Positions 8,764 through 16,903 of a stretch of 64,000 nt of DNA are shown piece after piece. Every line of letters starts with the position of its first letter. The stretch's first letter is position 1. Origin of the DNA: Lentisalinibacter sp964427415 (GTDB taxonomy: Bacteria > Pseudomonadota > Gammaproteobacteria > Steroidobacterales > Woeseiaceae); contig CAYRUH010000012.1 of assembly GCA_964427415.1 (NCBI GenBank), positions 1 through 64,000 of the forward strand, in the 5' to 3' direction. The translations under genes were made by a program, and so were the position numbers. Under the pieces are notes generated by a model. The model saw only the letters and a program-made list of their open reading frames with translations. It had not been told where the DNA came from and did not search any database.

Positions 8764-9996
8764 TCACGGGCCGGCCTTGCGCACCGGTGTGATACGTCCC
8801 GGCTGGGTCTCGCCGAACATGGTCTGATAGCGGTTCATGATCAGGGCCATCAGCCCCCGTGCGAGCCGCTTTTTATCGGTACGCGCAAATTTCCGCTCAC
8901 CGCCGTTCCAGAACACCGTTACCGCATTCTCGTCCGTGTCGAAGCCAAGCTCGCCGCCCACCCGGTTAGCCACGATCATGTCCAGTCCCTTGCCGGTGAG
9001 TTTGCCGCGGGCGTTCTCCTCCAGATTCTCCGTCTCCGCGGCGAAGCCGACGGTGAATGGCCGGCCCTCCGCCTGCGCCACCGCGGCCAGCGTATCGGGC
9101 GCGCGCACGAGATTCAGCTGCATGCGCTCACCGGTTTTCTTGATCTTCTGCTCACTGCGTTCGGCCGCCTGGTAGTCGGCGATGGCCGCCGCGCCCACGT
9201 AGATATCGGTCTGCGGCAGCAGCTCCCGGACCTTGCCGAGCATCTCCTGCGCCGTCTCGACGTCATGGCGCTCCACCCAGGGCGGGGTATCCAGCGCCAC
9301 CGGCCCCGCCACCAGCCGGACCCGCGCGCCGGCCGCGGCCGCCGCCTCCGCCAGCGCGAAACCCATCTTCCCGGAACTGCGGTTGGACAGGAATCGCACC
9401 GGGTCCAGCGGCTCGCGGGTGGGACCGGCGCTGATCAGTATGCTCACGTCGCTCAGTGGTCCGGCCGGCTGTTCGAATGGCAGCGCGGCCACGATGTCGG
9501 CCGGCTCGAGCATGCGCCCCGGCCCCGTCTCGCCGCAGGCCTGGTCGCCCTCGGCCGGGCCCAGCAGGCGGATGCCGCGGCCGAGCAGCGTCTGGCGGTT
9601 CTCCTGGGTGGCGTCGTTGGCCCACATCAGCCGGTTCATCGCCGGGGCGAGCAAGATGGGGGCCTCTGTGGCCAGGCACAGAGTGGAGAGCAGGTCGGGC
9701 GCCTGGCCGTGGGCGAGACGCGCCATGAAATCCGCCGTGGCCGGCGCCACCAGCACCAAGTCGGCCCAGCGCGCGAGTTCGATGTGCCCCATGGCGGCCT
9801 CGGCCTCGAGGTCCCACAGGTCCGTGCGCACGGGCCTGCCCGAAACCGCCTGGAACGTGAGCGGCGTGACGAACTGCTGCGCGCCAGCCGTCATCACCAC
9901 CTGGACCTCGAATCCACGGGCGGCGAGACGGCGCACGATCTCCGGCGACTTGTAGGCGGCGATGCCGCCGGTGACGCCCAACAGAATCTGCTTCAT
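8764..9996 (-). CDS. coaBC: Phosphopantothenoylcysteine decarboxylase / phosphopantothenate-cysteine ligase
   Basis: A 410-residue bifunctional enzyme of coenzyme A synthesis. The N-terminal CoaC half (about 1-185) is an FMN-dependent decarboxylase with GVTGGIAAYKSPEIV and the motif PAMNRLMWAND; the C-terminal CoaB half (about 186-400) is the CTP-dependent ligase with SAGPTREPLDPVRFLSN and the KKT region IKKTGERMQL. It is divergent from radC and precedes dut in one operon. Confidence 0.96.
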   Translation of the reverse strand: MKQILLGVTGGIAAYKSPEIVRRLAARGFEVQVVMTAGAQQFVTPLTFQAVSGRPVRTDLWDLEAEAAMGHIELARWADLVLVAPATADFMARLAHGQAPDLLSTLCLATEAPILLAPAMNRLMWANDATQENRQTLLGRGIRLLGPAEGDQACGETGPGRMLEPADIVAALPFEQPAGPLSDVSILISAGPTREPLDPVRFLSNRSSGKMGFALAEAAAAAGARVRLVAGPVALDTPPWVERHDVETAQEMLGKVRELLPQTDIYVGAAAIADYQAAERSEQKIKKTGERMQLNLVRAPDTLAAVAQAEGRPFTVGFAAETENLEENARGKLTGKGLDMIVANRVGGELGFDTDENAVTVFWNGGERKFARTDKKRLARGLMALIMNRYQTMFGETQPGRITPVRKAGP

Positions 9997-10161
9997 GGCC
10001 GCGAACCTCCGGTCAACAGGGCGAGCTTAGCCTGCCGTCCGGGTGTGTGGCTACCGGCGGCGTCCAGCCTAACTGTCGCCGGTAGCCACAAACGGCACGC
10101 GCAGCGGCAGCCGTCGGCGCCGAAGATGACGCTCGGGGACGACGAAGGAAGGAGAGCTGCC

Positions 10162-10836
10162 GTGGGAATCCGGGACTGGCCGCAGGAAGAGCGGCCCAGG
10201 GAGAGACTGCTGGCCGACGGGGCGGAAACGCTGAGCAACGCGGAACTGCTGGCCGTGGTACTCGGCGGCGGCGGCCCCGGCGTGGACGCGGTAGCACTGG
10301 CCCGCCGGCTGCTCGGGGCGCACGGCGGGCTGCGGGCACTGTTGCACGCGGAGTGCGGCGCACTGACCACGATGCCCGGGCTCGGCGCGGCCCGCACCGC
10401 CCGATTGAAGGCGGCCGCGGAACTCGCGCGGCGCTATTTCGGCGAGAAGATGAAGCCGGGGCGCACGATCAGCGGGCCGGCGGATACCTGCGAGTACCTG
10501 ATCGCCCGCCTGCGCGACCAGCCCCAGGAGGTCTTCTGCTGCCTGTTCCTGGACAACCGCCACCGGGTCATCCGCTTCGAGGAGATGTTCCGCGGCACGG
10601 TGGACGGCACCAGCGTCTATCCGCGGGAAGTCGTGCGCCGGGCGCTGGCCCTGAACGCCGCCGCCGTAATACTGGCGCACAACCACCCCTCCGGTGTCGC
10701 CGAGCCGAGTCAGGCCGACGAGTCCATCACCCGGCGGCTGAAGGCCGCCCTGGACCTGGTGGACATCCGCATGCTCGACCACCTGGTGGTGGGCGACGGG
10801 CTGGCCACCTCGCTGGCGAGCCGCGGTCTGCTGTAA
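10162..10836 (+). CDS. radC: RadC/JAB-domain DNA repair-associated protein
   Basis: A 224-residue protein of the RadC family. It has an N-terminal helix-hairpin-helix region (MPGLGAARTARLKAA) and a C-terminal JAB1/MPN-type metal site with the pattern HNHPSGVAEPSQAD. Despite the name, a direct role in radiation repair is not established. The GTG at 10162 is preceded by AAGGAAGGAGAG at ideal spacing and yields the family N-terminus GIRDWPQEERPRERLL; an ATG at 10126 in the same frame has no comparable site. The neighbouring coaBC and rpmBG genes are the usual context. Confidence 0.92.
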   Translation: MGIRDWPQEERPRERLLADGAETLSNAELLAVVLGGGGPGVDAVALARRLLGAHGGLRALLHAECGALTTMPGLGAARTARLKAAAELARRYFGEKMKPGRTISGPADTCEYLIARLRDQPQEVFCCLFLDNRHRVIRFEEMFRGTVDGTSVYPREVVRRALALNAAAVILAHNHPSGVAEPSQADESITRRLKAALDLVDIRMLDHLVVGDGLATSLASRGLL

Positions 10837-10849
10837 GGCCCGGTTTCTC

Positions 10850-10878
10850 TTGCCTACAGCGGCGGCGGCTGGTATAAA
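10850..10878 (+). promoter_or_regulatory. Sigma-70 promoter of rpmB-rpmG
   Basis: A -35 box TTGCCT (10850-10855) and a -10 box TATAAA (10873-10878) are separated by exactly 17 bases, 61 bases before the rpmB start. The match is four and five of six consensus bases. It starts a short ribosomal protein operon. Confidence 0.75.
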
Positions 10879-10938
10879 TACCGCCCTTCCGCCGGCCCTG
10901 TGCCGGCGTATTTTTCGTGATTTCAGGAACTTGAGGCC

Positions 10939-11175
10939 ATGTCCAAGGTTTGCCAGGTGACTGGGAAGCGGCCGATGAGCGGCAACAACGTCTCCCACGC
11001 CCATAACAAGACCCGCCGGCGCTTTCTGCCGAACCTGCATACTCACCGCTTCTGGCTGGAAAGCGAGAAGCGATTCGTGAAGCTGCGCGTCTCCAGCAAG
11101 GGCATGCGCATCATCGACAAGCGGGGCATCGACGACGTGGTCGCCGAGCTGCGCACCCAGGGTCAGAAGATCTAG
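10939..11175 (+). CDS. rpmB: 50S ribosomal protein bL28
   Basis: A 78-residue basic protein of the large ribosomal subunit, identical in length to E. coli L28. The N-terminus SKVCQVTGKRPMSGNNVSHA and the central FLPNLHTHRFWLES are diagnostic. It is followed 23 bases later by rpmG, the conserved two-gene operon, with a good promoter upstream. Confidence 0.97.
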   Translation: MSKVCQVTGKRPMSGNNVSHAHNKTRRRFLPNLHTHRFWLESEKRFVKLRVSSKGMRIIDKRGIDDVVAELRTQGQKI

Positions 11176-11198
11176 GGCCAGACCGGAGGGTTATAGCC

Positions 11199-11354
11199 AT
11201 GCGTGAGAAGATCCGCCTCGTCTCTTCGGCCGGCACGGGCCATTTCTACACCACGACGAAGAACAAGCGCCTGCATCCGGAGAAGATGGAGACGAAGAAA
11301 TTCGATCCGGTCGTGCGCAAACACGTGACGTACAAGGAAGCCAAGATCAAATAG
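11199..11354 (+). CDS. rpmG: 50S ribosomal protein bL33
   Basis: A 51-residue basic protein of the large ribosomal subunit. It has KIRLVSSAGTGHFYTTTKNK and ends in VTYKEAKIK. It carries no cysteines, so it is the zinc-independent form. A ribosome binding site GGAGG lies at 11185-11189. It is the last gene of the rpmBG operon. Confidence 0.97.
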   Translation: MREKIRLVSSAGTGHFYTTTKNKRLHPEKMETKKFDPVVRKHVTYKEAKIK

Positions 11355-11400
11355 GCGAGTCGGACTGGCCGGCCCGCCGGGCCCGCTGCGAGACCCGGCG

Positions 11401-11424
11401 GTGATCGCCTGGCCAGGCGATCAC
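11401..11424. repeat. Perfect 24-bp palindrome after rpmG
   Basis: A 12-base arm GTGATCGCCTGG is followed directly by its exact complement, with no loop, 46 bases after the rpmG stop and a few bases before the stop of the convergent secreted-protein gene. There is no T-tract on either strand, so it is not a canonical terminator. It could serve as a bidirectional hairpin or a protein site. Confidence 0.8.
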
Positions 11425-11429
11425 GATTC

Positions 11430-11963
11430 CTAGAGCCAGACGACAACCGTCTCTGTTCGGCAAACAACGCCTGTTGAGTAAGGGTCGATGAAATCCGCCC
11501 GGCAGATCGTGTTTTCGTAGGTGAAATAGTGCTGCCCCGATTCGAATCGGGGCGGATCGTTCGCGACCGATCCGCCCGACGAGCCGGAGTTCCCTCCCAC
11601 AGGCAGCTCACCGGTGCCTGCCATCACCTGGTAGACGAACTGGTCTCCATTGGACAGTTGCACCGTTATCGAGACCTGATCATCGGGGATGCTGGATGAG
11701 TAGAAGAAAGACACGGTCTTCAGAACGAAGTCCATATCGATATCCACGACGATGCCGGAAATATTGACGATCTGAAAACGGTCTGCCTGGGACGGCGAGA
11801 GCCACCCGTTCGGACCAAACGTCTGATTCCATGCGAAATTCCGATAGTCTTCCGGATGGCTCGAGGGATTGCGACACTCCGGGCAGACGATTCTGAGCGG
11901 ATCTGCAGCAAGCGCCGGGACCGCGACGACCAGCAGCATCACGCATAATGCCTTGTTAACCAT
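11430..11963 (-). CDS. Secreted protein of unknown function (second gene of a pair)
   Basis: A 177-residue protein with a clear signal peptide (about 1-19, cleavage near ALA-AD). The mature part carries a CPEC pair just after the cleavage site, two more cysteines near the C-terminus (CRAD and VCRT), and a Gly/Ser-rich insert in the middle. The central region reads as beta-rich (QIVNISGIVVDIDMDFVLK, SITVQLSNGDQFVYQVM). I do not recognise the family. Its start overlaps the upstream gene by eight bases, so the two are one operon. Base composition is less GC-rich than the neighbours. Confidence 0.65.
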   Translation of the reverse strand: MVNKALCVMLLVVAVPALAADPLRIVCPECRNPSSHPEDYRNFAWNQTFGPNGWLSPSQADRFQIVNISGIVVDIDMDFVLKTVSFFYSSSIPDDQVSITVQLSNGDQFVYQVMAGTGELPVGGNSGSSGGSVANDPPRFESGQHYFTYENTICRADFIDPYSTGVVCRTETVVVWL

Positions 11964-12738
11964 TGGTGTCGCCCCCCAAACCGGAGTCGCCGGTCACGTT
12001 CAGCTTTATTTCCCGCATCCTCGACAAGAGACCATCGACGGCCCGATCGAGCCTTTCTATCTCTGTCCCGGAAACATCAGCCTCCTGCAGCAGCGTGCGC
12101 CATTCGGAAGGATCTGCAGACCTGTGACCCATTCTGTACGCGAGCTCATTGAGCACGTAGCTCGTCTTCATGCTCTCGACGCGCGGAACATCATTGACGG
12201 AAACCACGCTGTAGCTAACCTGAGCGAGCCAGATAACGGGGCTTGCATCTGCCGACAGGGCGGATGCCCGTATCATCATCTCCAGCGCCAGCGCCGGATC
12301 GGATTCGGCAATCCTGCGCCCCAGCTCTTCGGCAGCAGCCGCATCGCCATAAGCCAGTTGACCCAGGGTCTGCAGGTCGTAGTCCTGATAGGGACGCCCG
12401 GCGGCACCGGCATGCGGCTCGCACGAATAGGCTTCCTTCACGATGCCGTCTTCCGACTCGATATAGTGGAGCTGTACGGTGCAGTTGCGATCCTTGCGCA
12501 CCCGGATGCCGAGGACGACCTCTGTGTCTTCGTCGGGAGTCACTGCACCGGGCGTCGCAACCTTCCGGTCAGTACCGGCGTCCTGCGACCGGGCCGCAAC
12601 ATCCGGCCCGGAATCGCCGAAGGCGCCCACGTTCCCGGTATCGCCCGGTCCCGGTCCCGGCGACAAGTACGGCAAGGCCCCGGTTCCTCCCAGGACGAGG
12701 GCCGCGGCACACAGCGCGCCGAGGGTGATCTTCTTCAT
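11956..12738 (-). CDS. Exported protein of unknown function (first gene of a pair)
   Basis: A 260-residue protein with an N-terminal signal (about 1-22) and a Pro/Gly/Asp-rich low-complexity stretch to residue 70. The C-terminal half is alpha-helical and looks like a tetratricopeptide/Sel1-like or helical-repeat region (LGQLAYGDAAAAEELGRRIA, ALALEMMIRASALS). It has two cysteines that could bridge. I do not recognise the family. It is preceded by an AT-rich segment at about 12780-12855 that probably holds the promoter. It is translationally coupled to the downstream secreted protein. Confidence 0.6.
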   Translation of the reverse strand: MKKITLGALCAAALVLGGTGALPYLSPGPGPGDTGNVGAFGDSGPDVAARSQDAGTDRKVATPGAVTPDEDTEVVLGIRVRKDRNCTVQLHYIESEDGIVKEAYSCEPHAGAAGRPYQDYDLQTLGQLAYGDAAAAEELGRRIAESDPALALEMMIRASALSADASPVIWLAQVSYSVVSVNDVPRVESMKTSYVLNELAYRMGHRSADPSEWRTLLQEADVSGTEIERLDRAVDGLLSRMREIKLNVTGDSGLGGDTNG

Positions 12739-12981
12739 TTCGCCTCCCCGGTTACTGTTGGATTTGGACCGGCTGTAAGAACTACCAAAATCCGGGATCG
12801 ACGCAAATGGTATTAGTATCCTATATCTGGAATTTTTTCCGATAAAGTCCGTTATGTCCCTGAATTCCCTTGGGTGGAAAAACTCTCGTGCATTTGGGGT
12901 TCGAGCCGAAAAACGACTTCTGCGGCCACAGGTCGCGCAAGTTTCCCGCGGGACTCGGGCACCGGGGGTTGGAGGGCTTCC

Positions 12982-13257
12982 TCAGCCGTCGAGTGAACGA
13001 TCGGATCTCGTTTTCGTGTGCGTTTGCCGATAGTTCTCGGCAATAGCCTCCAGCATCCGGCGTCGCGAGTCGGTCGGTTCACTCCTGCGGCGGCCGATCG
13101 CCAGAAACATCGCGACAATGGCGCCACCGGGAACCAGCCATATCAGGGCGAACATCAGTGTCCGCTCTCTCCCGGTACGCACTCGCCGGGCCACGAAGGA
13201 TGTCGCCCAGATGTTGATGACCAGAGCCAGCGTGATCAGCGCGGCTAACAGTTCCAT
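12982..13257 (-). CDS. Small two-helix membrane protein, PLDc_N-like
   Basis: A 91-residue protein with two hydrophobic segments (about 2-20 and 30-50) separated by a short basic loop, then a charged cytosolic tail. The second segment FALIWLVPGGAIVAMFLA resembles the PLDc_N (cardiolipin synthase N-terminal) domain found in many small membrane proteins. Function unknown. The ATG at 13257 has GGGGA upstream. The gene stands alone. Confidence 0.6.
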   Translation of the reverse strand: MELLAALITLALVINIWATSFVARRVRTGRERTLMFALIWLVPGGAIVAMFLAIGRRRSEPTDSRRRMLEAIAENYRQTHTKTRSDRSLDG

Positions 13258-13442
13258 CGGTACATCCCCTGCCTGCCGGCGCCCGGCAACGGCCCCTCCG
13301 GCGGCGCCAAAATGGTACGACCCTGTCGTTATCTGTCGTGCCTGCCTGCGCAAGCGGTTTTGCTCGCGAGGATCCCGAGCCGAGATCGGTTTGCAAGCGG
13401 TGATCCGGCAGAGGCGGGTTTCTCAGGTGGCCCTGCCGACGA

Positions 13443-14630
13443 TCAGGCGGGTTGCGGCGCGATGGCGTAGCCGCGCAGGCTTCGGGCGAAGTCCTGCAGC
13501 GCCTTGATGCCGCTGGCCTCCGCCTCGTTGCACCACTGGCGCAGCTGGGCCACGAGCTTGTCGTTGCTGACGTTCGTCGCACCGCTCCAGAGTTCGCGCA
13601 AACGCTCACGGAACTGGTACACCGTCGCGAGCCGCGGATTGCGCTTGAGCAGCGACTGAAGACGGTCCTGCGCCGCCTCGTCCAGCAGCGCCGGCTGGCG
13701 CACCAGCAGCCGTTTCGCCCGGCGCCACAGCGGGTCGTCGCCCTTCTGCCGGCGGAATTCGGGCAGGGTCACCTGGCGGGTGTAGTCCCGCAGAACGTGC
13801 ATGCGGTTGACAATCACGGCACGCAGCGTCTCGATGTCCACGTTCTCCGCAGGCTCGGCCACCAGGGGCTTCGGTGCCACCTTCTTCACCTTCGCCAGCC
13901 CGAGGGACCGAAAGACAGTGATGTACATCCAGCCGATGTCGAACTCCCAGGGCCGCACGGAGAACTTGGCCGAGGTCGGGAACGCATGATGGTTGTTGTG
14001 CAGTTCCTCCCCGCCGAGCAGCAGGCCCCAGGGCACGATGTTGGTGGCCGCGTCATCGCATTCGAAATTGCGGTAGCCGGAATGATGGCCGACGCCGTTG
14101 ATGACGCCGGCAGCGAACAGCGGCATGGAGACCAGCGAGGTGGCGATCAGGATGATCCCCGGCACGCCGAACAGCAGCAGGTCGAACGCAATCAGCAGGA
14201 TAATCCCGCCATAGGGGAAGCGCGTGTAGACGTTACGCTCCATCCAGTCGTCGGGGCAGCCGCGCCCGTACTTGCGAATGGTCTCCTCGTTGCCGGTCTC
14301 TTCCCGGTAGAGCTCCGCACCTTCCAGCAGCACCTTCTTCAGGCCGAAGACCTTCGGGCTGTGGGGGTCTCCCTCCGTCTCGCAGAAGGCGTGGTGCTTG
14401 CGGTGCACGGCCACCCACTCGCGGGTGAGCATGCCCGAGGTCATCCAGATCCAGAAACGGAAGAAATGGCGCAGGGCCGGATGCAGGTCCAGCGACCGGT
14501 GGGCCTGGTCGCGATGCAGATACAGCGTCACCGCCATCATGGTGATCTGTACCATGACGAAACCGGCGAGCACGTAGCCCCAGAAAGAGAGGCCCAGCAG
14601 GCCGTAGGCGTGATTCAGTAGTAATTCCAT
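13443..14630 (-). CDS. Membrane fatty acid (acyl-CoA) desaturase
   Basis: A 395-residue integral membrane di-iron desaturase. The three histidine boxes are present: HRDQAH, HRKHH and HNNHH, with GHHSGYRNFE between the second and third. Membrane segments lie at about 8-30, 55-75 and 160-205. Length and motifs agree with Pseudomonas DesB-type delta-9 acyl-CoA desaturases, which introduce a double bond into saturated chains and adjust membrane fluidity. A C-terminal cytosolic extension of about 110 residues follows the catalytic core, as in that subgroup. The start at 14630 lies immediately before the first membrane segment. It is divergent from mutM across 229 bases. Confidence 0.88.
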   Translation of the reverse strand: MELLLNHAYGLLGLSFWGYVLAGFVMVQITMMAVTLYLHRDQAHRSLDLHPALRHFFRFWIWMTSGMLTREWVAVHRKHHAFCETEGDPHSPKVFGLKKVLLEGAELYREETGNEETIRKYGRGCPDDWMERNVYTRFPYGGIILLIAFDLLLFGVPGIILIATSLVSMPLFAAGVINGVGHHSGYRNFECDDAATNIVPWGLLLGGEELHNNHHAFPTSAKFSVRPWEFDIGWMYITVFRSLGLAKVKKVAPKPLVAEPAENVDIETLRAVIVNRMHVLRDYTRQVTLPEFRRQKGDDPLWRRAKRLLVRQPALLDEAAQDRLQSLLKRNPRLATVYQFRERLRELWSGATNVSNDKLVAQLRQWCNEAEASGIKALQDFARSLRGYAIAPQPA

Positions 14631-14859
14631 TCGTCGGTATACCTGTCGGAATGCCGTGACGGGGCGCCCACTATAACGGACCCCCTGCCGGCGAAAAAGG
14701 AGCGGTTCACACTCGGAGCAAACCCGCGGAACCGGTTTCGACCGTAAACCCGGGATTTGGTGCCCCCGGGGGCGAAATTCAATAATATGGCTCCCCGATC
14801 CCGTATCATGTCGTGCGCAGGCCACGCCCCGCCCGCCGAGGCAGGCCCCTCCGTCAGCC

Positions 14860-15672
14860 ATGCCCGAGTTGCCCGAAGTCGAAACCACCCGCCGCGGCGT
14901 GGAGCCCCACCTCGCCGGCCGGCGGGTCGCAGCCCTCAGTGTGCGCGAGCCCCGGTTGCGCTGGCCCGTGGCGCCGGATATCGCCGCCACGGTGGCGGGC
15001 CAGCGCATCACGGCCGTGGACCGGCGTGCCAAGTACCTGCTGATCCGGCTCGAGACGGGCAGCCTGATGCTGCATCTCGGCATGTCTGGCAGCCTGCGCA
15101 TAGTCCCGGCGGACACCCCGCTGCGCACCCACGATCACCTGGACCTGATCCTGGACGACGGCCACCGGCTGCGCTTCCACGACCCGCGGCGTTTCGGCTC
15201 GCTGCACTGGGTGAAGCGGGACACGCAGCACCCTCTGCTCGCGCATCTGGGACCGGAACCGCTGGACGAGGCGTTCGACGGCGCCTGGCTACGGCGGGCT
15301 TTCGCCGGCAGGAAGGCCGCCGTGAAGCTCGCCCTGATGGACGCCCGCGTAGTCGTGGGCGTCGGCAACATCTATGCCAGCGAGGCGCTGTTCCGGGCGG
15401 GCATCCACCCGAGCCGGCCGGCGGGCCGGATCTCGCGTCAGCGGCTCGACCGTCTGGCCGATGCCGTGCAGTCCGTACTGTCCGAGGCCATCGCCGCTGG
15501 CGGCACCACGCTGCGGGACTTCTACGGCGGCGACGGCCAGCCGGGCTACTTCCGCCAGCGTCTGTCGGTCTACGGGCGGGCCGGCGAGCCCTGCGCAGGC
15601 TGCGGCGAACCGGTCAGGCAGCGGGTGATCGGCCAGCGCTCCAGTTACTACTGCCCCCGCTGCCAGCGGTAA
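14860..15672 (+). CDS. mutM: Formamidopyrimidine-DNA glycosylase
   Basis: A 270-residue bifunctional glycosylase/AP lyase that removes 8-oxoguanine and formamidopyrimidines. The catalytic N-terminus PELPEVETTRRG (Pro after Met, then Glu) is intact, as are the helix-two-turn-helix region (VVVGVGNIYASEALF) and the C-terminal zinc finger with four cysteines (CAGC and CPRC). Length matches E. coli MutM (269). It is convergent with coaD, a common gammaproteobacterial neighbourhood. Confidence 0.97.
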   Translation: MPELPEVETTRRGVEPHLAGRRVAALSVREPRLRWPVAPDIAATVAGQRITAVDRRAKYLLIRLETGSLMLHLGMSGSLRIVPADTPLRTHDHLDLILDDGHRLRFHDPRRFGSLHWVKRDTQHPLLAHLGPEPLDEAFDGAWLRRAFAGRKAAVKLALMDARVVVGVGNIYASEALFRAGIHPSRPAGRISRQRLDRLADAVQSVLSEAIAAGGTTLRDFYGGDGQPGYFRQRLSVYGRAGEPCAGCGEPVRQRVIGQRSSYYCPRCQR

Positions 15673-15708
15673 CGTTCCGGCGCCAGGGCCGGGGCCGGAC
15701 GAATCGAC

Positions 15709-16188
15709 TTAGCTGCGGCGCTCGAGCAACGCCTTCTCCACCATCGGCGAGACAAACTCGCCCACGTCGCCGCCCAGCATGGCGATCTCGCGAACCAGGC
15801 TGGAGGAAATATAGGTGTAGCGCTCGGTCGGTGTCAGGAACACCGTCTCCACCTCGTCGGTGAGATGGCGGTTCATGTTCGCGAGCTGGAACTCGTATTC
15901 GAAGTCGGAGACCGCGCGCAGACCGCGGATGATGGCGCCCAGGTCGTGCTGGCGTGCGAAGTCAATGGTCAGCCCTTCGTAGCCCATCACCTCGATGCCC
16001 GGGATGTCGGCGAGCACGGCCTCGGCCAGCGCCACCCGCTCTTCCAGGTCGAACATGGGCGCCTTGCCCGGATTGGCGGCGATGGCCACTACGATGCGGT
16101 CGAATATCCGCGACGCCCGGCGCACCAGGTCCTCGTGGCCGCGGGTGACGGGATCGAAGGTCCCCGGGTACATGGCGGCGATGCTCAT
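15709..16188 (-). CDS. coaD: Pantetheine-phosphate adenylyltransferase
   Basis: A 159-residue nucleotidyltransferase catalysing the penultimate step of coenzyme A synthesis (4'-phosphopantetheine plus ATP to dephospho-CoA). The nucleotide-binding motif YPGTFDPVTRGHEDL carries the T/HxGH-type signature, and ISSSLVREIA near the C-terminus is the second signature. Its ATG overlaps the rsmD stop (ATGA), so the two are translated in series. Confidence 0.96.
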   Translation of the reverse strand: MSIAAMYPGTFDPVTRGHEDLVRRASRIFDRIVVAIAANPGKAPMFDLEERVALAEAVLADIPGIEVMGYEGLTIDFARQHDLGAIIRGLRAVSDFEYEFQLANMNRHLTDEVETVFLTPTERYTYISSSLVREIAMLGGDVGEFVSPMVEKALLERRS

Positions 16189-16790
16189 AGCGCTCCCCCA
16201 GTCGGCTCGGTCCTGCCGAGCAGCACGAATCTCACGTTGCCGGCAGTCTTCTCCCGCCGGGTCTCGAGGCCCGGCGGCAGCCGGGGCGGCGAGCGGCGGT
16301 CGTGCTCCAGGTACACCAGAGCGTCATCGGCCAGCCAGCCGCGGTCTGCGAGGAGTGTACACAATTCGTCGAGCCGGCCGTGACCGTACGGCGGGTCGAG
16401 GAAGACGACGTCGAAGGGCTTTGGCTCGCCGCTCGCCAGCAGGCGGTAGGCATCCGCGGCCAGCACCCGGCAGCCGCCGGCGTCCAGCGTCTCGAGACTT
16501 CGCTCGATGGCGCGGGCGAGGCGGCGGTCCTGCTCGACGAACAGCGCGAAGGCCGCGTCCCGGGACAGGGCCTCGATGCCCAGGATGCCGGTGCCGGCGA
16601 ACAGATCCGCCACCCGGCTGCCGCCGAGGTGCGGTCGCAGCCAGTTGAACAGCGTTTCGCGGATGCGGTCGGTGGTGGGCCTGAGCCCTTCGGCCTCGGC
16701 GACGGGCAGGCGGCGGCCGCGCCAGCGCCCGCCGATGATGCGGACGCTGCCCGGCGGCCGGCGCTCGCCCCGTTCAGGCCGCCGCGCCAT
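16185..16790 (-). CDS. rsmD: 16S rRNA (guanine966-N2)-methyltransferase
   Basis: A 201-residue class I methyltransferase. The SAM site is VADLFAGTGILGIEAL and the catalytic NPPY-type motif is DPPYGHGR; the N-terminal RIIGGRWRGRRLPV and TTDRIRETLFNWL are family signatures. It modifies G966 of 16S rRNA. It overlaps coaD by four bases and is divergent from ftsY, as in E. coli. Confidence 0.95.
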   Translation of the reverse strand: MARRPERGERRPPGSVRIIGGRWRGRRLPVAEAEGLRPTTDRIRETLFNWLRPHLGGSRVADLFAGTGILGIEALSRDAAFALFVEQDRRLARAIERSLETLDAGGCRVLAADAYRLLASGEPKPFDVVFLDPPYGHGRLDELCTLLADRGWLADDALVYLEHDRRSPPRLPPGLETRREKTAGNVRFVLLGRTEPTGGAL

Positions 16791-16903
16791 GGCCGAGTCC
16801 GCTCCGGGGCATCCGGAGATCGGGGTGTGCTGCTAAGATGTCGCGCTCCGGGCCGGGGTCCGCGGACAGCATACCGCGGCGGCAGCCACTGACAACGAGG
16901 CAC

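Noticed and set aside
10126..10161. Upstream ATG for radC
   Set aside because: The strong ribosome site AAGGAAGGAGAG lies downstream of it and is correctly spaced for the GTG at 10162.
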